NCBI RefSeq assembly: GCF_000732605.1
Contig: NZ_JPME01000010.1
Coordinates: forward strand, 186,036 to 250,035
DNA length: 64,000 nt
Direction of reading: 5' to 3'
Source of the DNA: Lacrimispora celerecrescens
GTDB lineage: Bacteria; Bacillota; Clostridia; Lachnospirales; Lachnospiraceae
The number at the start of each line of letters is the position of its first letter. Position 1 is the stretch's first letter. The translations under genes were made by a program, and so were the position numbers. The notes under the pieces were generated by a model. It had not been told where the DNA came from, did not search any database, and saw only the letters and a list, made by a program, of their open reading frames with translations. This document shows, in pieces, positions 8,352 to 15,296 of this stretch.

Positions 8352-9149
8352 TTAACCGAAACGACCTGTAATATAGTCCTCGGTACGTTTATCCTTAGGA
8401 TTAGCAAAAATTTCTGCTGTTGGTGCGTATTCGACCAGTGTCCCTGCTCTATCATGATCCATCATCATAAACGCAGTCATATGAGACACCCTTGCCGCTT
8501 GTTCCATACTATGAGTTACAATAATAATTGTATATTTTTGAGCCAGTTCCTCCATTAACCCTTCCACTTGCATTGTAGATTCCGGATCAAGAGCACTACA
8601 TGATTCATCCATTAATAGGACTTCAGGCTCCACAGCCAATGCACGAGCAATACATAGACGTTGCTGCTGGCCCGGAGAAAGATCAAAAGCAGATTCTTTC
8701 AGCTTGTCCTTAACTTCATCCCATAAAGCCACCTGGCTCAAGTTCCGCTCCACAATCTCATCAAGACGAGCTCTTTGTTTTATACCATGATGCCTTGGGC
8801 CAAAAGCCATATTATCATACACAGACATAGGGAATGGATTCGGCTTTTGAAATACCATACCAACTCTTTTTTTCAGTGCAACAACATCCATACTCTTATC
8901 ATAGATAGAAACATCATCAAGTAAAATTTTTCCCTCTACCCTAACTCCTGGGATCGGGTCATTCATACGATTAAAAAGACGCAGAAGTGAAGATTTACCG
9001 CATCCCGACGGCCCAATAATGGCTGTAATAGCACATTCCGCAATATCCATGGTAACATTCCTCAGAGCTTGGAAGTTTCCATAATAAAGGTTTACCGCAT
9101 CGGTTTTTATCTTGGCTCTTTGACCAGACTCTAACATTAGATCATCCAT
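8352..9149 (-). CDS. pstB: PstB-like ATP-binding subunit (PstB2) with altered signature motif
   Basis: This 265-residue phosphate-importer ATPase has Walker [10 protein letters not shown] (Lys52), Q-loop Gln101, Walker B LLMDES with Glu182, D-loop SALD and the H-loop VTHSMEQAA. These are all intact for ATP binding and hydrolysis. The ABC signature is LSPGQ (157-161) instead of LSGGQ, and the usual DEP is DES. In an ABC dimer the signature acts on the partner's nucleotide. This protein therefore supplies the working Walker site, and PstB1 downstream supplies a working signature. It is the first gene after the PHO box, with a GAGGGTG ribosome site. Homodimer function cannot be excluded, since a Pro in the signature may be tolerated. 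Confidence 0.88.
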   Translation of the reverse strand: MDDLMLESGQRAKIKTDAVNLYYGNFQALRNVTMDIAECAITAIIGPSGCGKSSLLRLFNRMNDPIPGVRVEGKILLDDVSIYDKSMDVVALKKRVGMVFQKPNPFPMSVYDNMAFGPRHHGIKQRARLDEIVERNLSQVALWDEVKDKLKESAFDLSPGQQQRLCIARALAVEPEVLLMDESCSALDPESTMQVEGLMEELAQKYTIIIVTHSMEQAARVSHMTAFMMMDHDRAGTLVEYAPTAEIFANPKDKRTEDYITGRFG

Positions 9150-9250
9150 TTGTCACCCTCGCTAATCGTCTCCTTATTATAACTTTAATAAGAAGCTCTT
9201 ATTATTTTTAATATTTATAATTTCTATTTTTTGTCTCGCAGCAAATATTA

Positions 9251-9279
9251 ATTATACAGTAATTAATGATATGAAATGC
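9251..9279 (-). promoter_or_regulatory. Probable pst operon promoter -10
   Basis: On the minus strand a perfect TATAAT occurs at 9256-9251, about 31 bases downstream of the PHO box. The base stretch at the expected -35 position (GCATTT, 9279-9274) is poor, as expected for a PhoP-activated promoter. Confidence 0.55.
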
Positions 9280-9287
9280 ATTATCTG

Positions 9288-9315
9288 TGTTAATTATAGG
9301 TAAAATTTGTGTAAA
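9288..9315 (-). promoter_or_regulatory. PHO box (PhoP operator), three direct repeats
   Basis: Read on the minus strand there are three hexamers, TTTACA, TTTACC and TTAACA, each separated by five bases, giving an exact 11-base period. This matches the Firmicute PhoP operator pattern TTAACA-N5-TTAACA. The box is placed just upstream of the likely promoter of pstB2. It indicates induction of the operon by phosphate starvation through PhoPR, whose genes are not in the window. Confidence 0.75.
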
Positions 9316-9600
9316 ATTTTCATCTCCGGAACGAACAGCAGGCGAGGTAATATAAAGAACTCTCTGTAGGTTTCATATGATCCGATATTCTTAAATTAGA
9401 ATTCCGAAGGATTTTGTGGGACAATTCTTTAAATATAAAACCATACTTTCCTTTATGACTGACAAAATGATTTTATTGTCTATAATTCGAAATACATTTT
9501 TAGATTCATACTGTTCAAATTCCCAAATTCTCGGTTATTTATACTGTATTTCAAGTTAGTTTACAAAGAATTGTACGCAGACCGTGAAATGCTGCTTACA

Positions 9601-9640
9601 AAAAAAGGCGGTATGCACCTGATAAAGTGCATACCGCTGT
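9601..9640 (-). terminator. Terminator downstream of the SDR gene
   Basis: An 11-base perfect stem (9608-9618 with 9627-9637) is followed on the minus strand by CTTTTTTT. It terminates the flavoenzyme-SDR operon. On the plus strand a short T-rich tail (TGTTTTG) could also work. The rest of 9316-9600 shows nothing recognisable. Confidence 0.85.
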
Positions 9641-9746
9641 TTTGTTGTAAGGTAATCCAAGGATAATACTCCCTCATCATCGGGTCAATGTACTCCGGTT
9701 CGAAATTAGAGTGAGCCGTCGATGATAATCAATTAAAACACTTTTT

Positions 9747-10523
9747 TTATACAAGGGCTCCTCCGCCATCTACGATTATGAACTGGCCCTGAACATAACT
9801 GGAACAATCGCTGGAAAGATAGAGTACCGTACCATTTAATTCCCCTTTTCTTCCTGGACGTCCCGCCGGGTTCAATGTATTATATTGGTTTAGAAAATTT
9901 TCTGACTTAAATAAAGTTTCACTCGTCATTTCACTTTCAAAAAGAGCCGGTCCAATGGCATTCACTGTGATACCATATTTAGCATAGGAAGCTGCCATAC
10001 CTCTTGTTAAACCAACCACTGCAGCTTTGGAGGAATTATAGGAATGTCTGATAAATACATCAAACTTATCTGCAACAACTGCATTTACGGATGCAATATT
10101 AATAATTTTACCATAGCCTCTTTCCTTCATCTGCGGAAGTACATATTTGCTTGCTAAAAAGATTCCCTTCACATTCGTATCAAAGGATTTATCCCAATCC
10201 TCCACTGACATGCTGTCTACACCGCCACGAACAGCAACTCCTGCATTATTTAACAAAATATCAATGTGACCGAAGGTATCAAGCACTGTTTGCATTGCCG
10301 TTTTTACACTTTCCTCATTTGTAACATCACATCCAACTGCAACTACCTTTCTGCCTATTTTCTCAATTTCTGCTTTTACTTCGTTTAACTTTTCAATACG
10401 TCTTGCCAGTAATGCAACATCTGCTCCTGCTTTTGCATAGGCTAGTGCGGCATCTGCACCAAGCCCTGAACTAGCTCCTGTTACTACAGCTACTTTTCCA
10501 GTTAAATCAAAAAAATTGTCCAT
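9747..10523 (-). CDS. SDR family oxidoreductase
   Basis: This NAD(P)-dependent short-chain dehydrogenase of about 258 residues starts MDNFFDLTGKVAVVTGASSG. It has the Rossmann TGxxxGxG motif, NNAG, the catalytic Ser in IINIASV, and YNSSK, which supplies the YxxxK pair. It closes with VQGQFIIVDGGG. Overall it resembles gluconate 5-dehydrogenase and 3-oxoacyl-ACP reductase types, but the substrate cannot be inferred. The start at 10523 is chosen from the family start; a frame opening at 10577 has no supporting site. It follows the flavoenzyme gene by about 60 bases on the same strand, so the two probably act on the same organic compound, one on a C=C bond and this one on a carbonyl or hydroxyl. 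Confidence 0.9.
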   Translation of the reverse strand: MDNFFDLTGKVAVVTGASSGLGADAALAYAKAGADVALLARRIEKLNEVKAEIEKIGRKVVAVGCDVTNEESVKTAMQTVLDTFGHIDILLNNAGVAVRGGVDSMSVEDWDKSFDTNVKGIFLASKYVLPQMKERGYGKIINIASVNAVVADKFDVFIRHSYNSSKAAVVGLTRGMAASYAKYGITVNAIGPALFESEMTSETLFKSENFLNQYNTLNPAGRPGRKGELNGTVLYLSSDCSSYVQGQFIIVDGGGALV

Positions 10524-10585
10524 ATTTATATACATCCTTTCACTTTTATCAATTGAGATCACAAATAATATTCCCAAAAATCGAA

Positions 10586-13399
10586 TTAAATACGGCCTGT
10601 TTCCATAAATGCCGTACGGTCATAGCGTCCGGTTAATAAATATGGAATTACATCATTGGCTTCTAATTTTTCTACTAAATTAAGTTTATGTACTAACAAA
10701 CTGTTCTTTGAATAAGCACCGCCTATTATGGTGTTAACAGGAAGTTCTGCCCATGGGTCATCAATACTTGATTTTAAATTGAGCGAAACAATTCCCGGCT
10801 CCCATGATTGATAATTATATTCGCATTGATTCATAAGCAATGCTCCGTTCAGGAAATGAGAAACACCGTTTTCATCTGGCATCCGGTCGAAATGAAAATA
10901 GAACCCGCCTCCAAATGTCTGCTTACCTGCTGCCGGGAATTGATAGAGCGCCGCGGTCAGAGGATTATTATATTCACCGATTTTCATGGTTGCTTCTACA
11001 AGCTGTGTTCCTCTTCTCGTTACTCCCGCTGTTACCGTGTCACCATTTCTTCTAATGACAAATTCTCCGCCCAGTTTCTTTGGAATACTTCCATTATCAC
11101 GGCCGCATTGTACTGCCATTTCAGCTCCGGATCCGCCCAGTACCAGGCCCATCGTATATAAGCCAAGTTTATCACCGTAAGTTGCATAAACCCCCAAAAT
11201 AGCTTCGTAGTAGTCATCTGCAAAGGTCGGATTATTCACATGGCAGATGGATAAGGTAACTACCGGCATAGAAAATGGTTTCAACGGCGGCGGAAGTATC
11301 CGCGCAATTGCTGCCGGGTCAGTAAGATAGCTGATGTAGAGTCCCTCCTGATTATCCATTAGAGAAGTCTTGCCGAAGTTTGGTAATTCATCTTTGGAAA
11401 CCCGAAAGCTTGGAGCTTTTTGTTTTTCCGTAAATAATTCACTTCCTGCTTCATAACCAGTACGTACTGCAGGTGCGATAGTTCCATCTTTTACGGCACT
11501 TCCTATTACCTTCACCTCTGCACCCTTTGCTTCTAATTCAGAAACCAAAGATTGATCCGGTCTAAATCCAATAGAAAGTACGACTGCGTCGGCAGATACA
11601 TTTACTTCTGCATGATCTTCCAACCTCTCCAGTACAATCCCGTTATCTTTTATCTCTTTTAAGGAATGTCCCAGCAAATAATCTGCACCTGATCTGGCAA
11701 GCCGTCCACAGACATCAGCCACATTGGTATGGTTTGCATTTGGAGCAGGCTTATCAAGCATATCAATAATGGTGACCTGATTTCCATCTTCACAAAGATA
11801 TTCTGCCGTCTCAAGTCCTGTAAGCCCAGCACCGATCACAGCTACTTTTTTCCCTTTTAATGCTGAATTTCCTGACAGCACCGATTCCACCGTAAATACG
11901 TTGTCACCCTTTATTCCGGGGATTTTTCCTGGAATAATAGATGCAGAGCCTGTGGCAAGAATGACTGCATCCGGCTTATATTCCATAATCATATCTGCAG
12001 TTGCTTCCGTATTTAATTTTACTTCTACTCCAAGACGTTTCAATTCACCGTTATAGTAATCGGCAATCCACTGCATACGTTCCTTTAACGGCGGCTTCTT
12101 GGCCAGATTAACGGTTCCTCCAAGTTCACTCTGGCGGTCAAGCAAAGTCACTTTGACTCCACGAAGGGCAAGGGTTTGTGCTGCACACATTCCAGCCGGT
12201 CCGCCGCCAACAACAATTGCAGTATGTCCTTTGGTATCATGAACAAGATTCCCATATTTCCGCTCTCTTGCATATCTGGGGTTTAGTGCACATTCCGGCG
12301 GTAAACCGGCAGCGTTATATTCATTCAGGCTTTCAAAGCAGCGCAGACAGGAGATGCATTTGCGTAACTCACTTTCTCTTCCTTCCTGTACTTTTTTTCC
12401 CCACTCTTCATCGGCATTCCAGGTACGTCCCATGGAAATAAAATCTACTACCCCTTCTTCCAGGAATTTTTCCGCTACTGCAGGTTCTCTAAATACAGAA
12501 ACACCAATTACAGGAATTTTCACATGGCTTTTTACTGCCAAAAGCATGTCATGTCTCCAACCCTGAGGGAAAGAAATAGGTTCTATGCAGGTCATGCCTG
12601 TTTCATATAATCCACAGCTGATATCAATAAAATCAATACCTGCCTGCTCTAGGGCCATGGCAATCTTTATACCATCCTGAATATGGATATATTCTTCTGT
12701 TACACCTGTCTTATCCAGAAATTCTTCTACACTTAACCGGACGCCGATTGGGAAGTCCGGACCACATTCTTTCCGTATTCCATCGATAATTTCAATAATC
12801 ATTCTTAGACGATTTTCAAAACTTCCGCCATATTCGTCTTCCCTTTTATTTGTATAAGGAGACAAAAACTGATGCAACAGATATCCATGTGCAGCGTGTA
12901 ATTCCACTCCGTCACAACCTGCTTTTTGAACTCTGGCAGCACCTTCAACAAACTGCAAAACCAATTGTTTTATTTCATCTATGGTAAGTGCACGTGTCTC
13001 CTGTTTCACTAATTTACAAGGAATCGGGGACGGTGCAACTACCGGCTGTCCGCCAATAAGTGCAGACACCGTTTCACGTCCAGGATGATGCAGCTGTATC
13101 AATATCTTACTTCCATGCTTATGTACTGCTTCCGCAAGTTCAGCCAGTGGTCCGATATGCCTGTCTTTTGTGACTGACAGCTGTCTCATAAGCCCTGCTC
13201 CATGCGCATCATTGACACGGGTGATCTCTGGTATGATGATTCCTGCACCGCCAACCGCTCTTGCTTCGTAAAAAGCAATCATGTCTTCAGACGGCGTTCC
13301 ATCAAGATTGGCAAGTCCGCAGCCCATTGGAGACATGACCAAACGATTCTTAATCGTTACCTTTCCAATTCTCCCCGTTTCAAATAATTTGTTATACAT
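10586..13399 (-). CDS. Old-yellow-enzyme/2,4-dienoyl-CoA reductase-type flavoenzyme fused to acetoacetate-decarboxylase-like domain
   Basis: This 937-residue protein has four parts. Residues ~1-340 are an FMN TIM barrel of the NADH:flavin oxidoreductase family (RLVMSPMGC, HAAHGYLLHQFLSPYTNKR). Next is a 4Fe-4S cysteine cluster, CISCLRCF with a further Cys before ALNP. FAD and NAD Rossmann folds follow (VVGGGPAGMCAAQTLA, VAVIGAGLTGLETAEYL). These three are the layout of 2,4-dienoyl-CoA reductase and the bile-acid enzymes BaiCD/BaiH. Residues ~690-937 look like acetoacetate decarboxylase (ILPPPLKPF, then IPKK near residue 775, where the family has its Schiff-base Lys). The added domain is unusual. 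Partner genes are an SDR downstream and a divergent PucR-type regulator. A likely role is anaerobic reduction of an unsaturated organic acid or steroid/aromatic compound; the substrate is unknown. Confidence 0.85.
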   Translation of the reverse strand: MYNKLFETGRIGKVTIKNRLVMSPMGCGLANLDGTPSEDMIAFYEARAVGGAGIIIPEITRVNDAHGAGLMRQLSVTKDRHIGPLAELAEAVHKHGSKILIQLHHPGRETVSALIGGQPVVAPSPIPCKLVKQETRALTIDEIKQLVLQFVEGAARVQKAGCDGVELHAAHGYLLHQFLSPYTNKREDEYGGSFENRLRMIIEIIDGIRKECGPDFPIGVRLSVEEFLDKTGVTEEYIHIQDGIKIAMALEQAGIDFIDISCGLYETGMTCIEPISFPQGWRHDMLLAVKSHVKIPVIGVSVFREPAVAEKFLEEGVVDFISMGRTWNADEEWGKKVQEGRESELRKCISCLRCFESLNEYNAAGLPPECALNPRYARERKYGNLVHDTKGHTAIVVGGGPAGMCAAQTLALRGVKVTLLDRQSELGGTVNLAKKPPLKERMQWIADYYNGELKRLGVEVKLNTEATADMIMEYKPDAVILATGSASIIPGKIPGIKGDNVFTVESVLSGNSALKGKKVAVIGAGLTGLETAEYLCEDGNQVTIIDMLDKPAPNANHTNVADVCGRLARSGADYLLGHSLKEIKDNGIVLERLEDHAEVNVSADAVVLSIGFRPDQSLVSELEAKGAEVKVIGSAVKDGTIAPAVRTGYEAGSELFTEKQKAPSFRVSKDELPNFGKTSLMDNQEGLYISYLTDPAAIARILPPPLKPFSMPVVTLSICHVNNPTFADDYYEAILGVYATYGDKLGLYTMGLVLGGSGAEMAVQCGRDNGSIPKKLGGEFVIRRNGDTVTAGVTRRGTQLVEATMKIGEYNNPLTAALYQFPAAGKQTFGGGFYFHFDRMPDENGVSHFLNGALLMNQCEYNYQSWEPGIVSLNLKSSIDDPWAELPVNTIIGGAYSKNSLLVHKLNLVEKLEANDVIPYLLTGRYDRTAFMETGRI

Positions 13400-13518
13400 T
13401 TTTCCCCTCCTACTATATTCTTATATAAGATTATCTGCATGAAACGATAACCTTCATAATGCCATAAGAATACGTTAAAATCAGCAATTTAACAATGTGT
13501 ACCATGAATGATAAAAAT

Positions 13519-13547
13519 TTGACAATTTGTTTATCGTGCACTATAGT
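13519..13547 (+). promoter_or_regulatory. Sigma-A promoter of the PucR-type regulator
   Basis: TTGACA at 13519-13524 and TATAGT at 13542-13547 are separated by 17 bases, about 45 bases upstream of the regulator's start. GATAAA/TTTATC arms flank the -35 and could be part of an operator. The 190-base gap also serves the divergent flavoenzyme gene. Confidence 0.75.
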
Positions 13548-13591
13548 AAAAATAGATTTTAAAATAGATCATTTCTAAATTGGGGGGAACT

Positions 13592-15160
13592 ATGAAATTT
13601 ACAAAGCTTGTAGAAAAAATCTCAGAAGAATATTCCATTGATATCCTATCACAAGGAGAAGATTTAGAAATACAGGATGTTGCATTGATTGACAACAAGC
13701 ATGTTAATACGATTAGGAATACACTTTACTTTGGTTATGATAAACAATTAGAAAATTTAGTATCCATTCCATCTCAATGTATAATTGCACGCACGGATTC
13801 TGCAGCGCCTCCCCTTCCTATTGTGGGAAGTAATATCGCTTTGGTAGCAGAAGACTCTTTATTTACCATATTCAACGATGCAAAAGCTTTGATTGAAGCG
13901 ACTCAAAAAGGAATTTTTGAGGAGCTTACAGCTATCGCTGATAAAACCCATAACATTGAAGCCGTTATTGATGCTGCCTCTGTAAGGCTTGGAAATTCCT
14001 TGCTGTTCTGTGATATGAACTTTAAAATCATTGCCAATTCTACATCTATCCCTGTCCTCGATCCTCTTTGGATAGAAAATACAAAGAAGGGATACTGCTG
14101 TTATGAATTTATCAATGAAGTAAAAGAACTAAAATCTATACGCAACGCTTCCCAGACTACAGCTGCTATAGAAGTCACCTGCAACAAATCCCCTTTCCGT
14201 AAGTTAAGCTGTAAAGTTTTTCATAATCAAACCCAAATTGGATTTTTATTGATGATTGAAGGGGAGAACAACTTTCTTCCTTCCCATTTCGAAATGTTAA
14301 GTACAATAAGCCATGTTATCAGCTACACCATTTCATACTACAAATCGGACTTATTTGAAAAGAACAGCATTTATCATGAAGTATTATATGATATGCTGAT
14401 CGGAACGCCATCAAAGGATATCATGCCAAGACTGACAGAACTTCAATTTCCTGCGAAAATGCTGGTTCTATTCATTCATCCTTCAAGATATCCTGGACAA
14501 CCGTACTTAAAAAATTTTATATGCAAGAATCTGAAAAAACAGATTCCCGGTACCCATATTACTTATCATAATAACGGGATTGTTGCGGTTATTCCGTTAA
14601 AAGAAGATACTGAAACAGGCTTAGAGTTACTGGAAATGTTCAAATATTTTTCTAAAAAGGAACACATACGAATGGGAATCAGTAACTCTTTTTCCTGCAT
14701 TGAAAACTTTGTAAGCCACTATGAACAAGCACATGCAGCATTAGAGTTGGGCCATAAATTAAACCCGGAAGAATTGGTATACCTCTATCAAGATTATCAG
14801 ATTTATGATTTGTTTTCGGAAGTAAAGAATCCAGATAAATTAGGGTGGTACTGTCATCCTGCTCTGGCAGTACTCAATCAGTATGACCATGAAAATGGTT
14901 CGCAGCTGTATAAGACCTTATATGTCTACATAGAAAAGGGGTGTAACATTAAATTAACTTCAGAAAGTCTGTATATCCATCGAAATTCCCTTGTCTACCG
15001 GTTAAATCGTATCACGGAAATATGCCGGGTAGATCTTACAGACATTAACACGCTTTTTCTGCTTCGGCTTTCTTTTCTCATAGACCGGTATAATAAGCGA
15101 AATAATAAATTAGCAGTCTATCAAAATAATATAATGCCAAACCATTTAAAATACTCGTGA
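13592..15160 (+). CDS. PucR/CdaR-type transcriptional regulator
   Basis: This regulator of about 522 residues has a long N-terminal sensing region and a C-terminal helix-turn-helix of the PucR type (YIEKGCNIKLTSESLYIHRN SLVYRLNRI). The start is ATG at 13592 with GGGGGG four bases upstream; the frame can be extended only to a TTG within that ribosome site. Such regulators usually respond to a metabolite and control a neighbouring catabolic operon (family knowledge). It is divergently transcribed from the flavoenzyme-SDR pair, so it most likely controls that pair. A symmetric hairpin terminator follows at about 15202. Confidence 0.85.
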   Translation: MKFTKLVEKISEEYSIDILSQGEDLEIQDVALIDNKHVNTIRNTLYFGYDKQLENLVSIPSQCIIARTDSAAPPLPIVGSNIALVAEDSLFTIFNDAKALIEATQKGIFEELTAIADKTHNIEAVIDAASVRLGNSLLFCDMNFKIIANSTSIPVLDPLWIENTKKGYCCYEFINEVKELKSIRNASQTTAAIEVTCNKSPFRKLSCKVFHNQTQIGFLLMIEGENNFLPSHFEMLSTISHVISYTISYYKSDLFEKNSIYHEVLYDMLIGTPSKDIMPRLTELQFPAKMLVLFIHPSRYPGQPYLKNFICKNLKKQIPGTHITYHNNGIVAVIPLKEDTETGLELLEMFKYFSKKEHIRMGISNSFSCIENFVSHYEQAHAALELGHKLNPEELVYLYQDYQIYDLFSEVKNPDKLGWYCHPALAVLNQYDHENGSQLYKTLYVYIEKGCNIKLTSESLYIHRNSLVYRLNRITEICRVDLTDINTLFLLRLSFLIDRYNKRNNKLAVYQNNIMPNHLKYS

Positions 15161-15201
15161 GAAATGATCTCTCTTATCTTCCAGATTAAAATCGCAATAA
15201 A

Positions 15202-15237
15202 AAAGCAAGGTTCCGATTATTATCTTTGCCTTGCTTT
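15202..15237. terminator. Bidirectional hairpin between converging genes
   Basis: A nine-base perfect stem (15202-15210 with 15229-15237) lies between the plus-strand regulator and the minus-strand surface protein. The T tails are short on both sides, so it is a plausible but weak shared terminator. Confidence 0.6.
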
Positions 15238-15296
15238 CTTATTGAACTAAATATTTTTATCTTTTGAGATACAAGTGTCTTGTATCAATCAGATTA

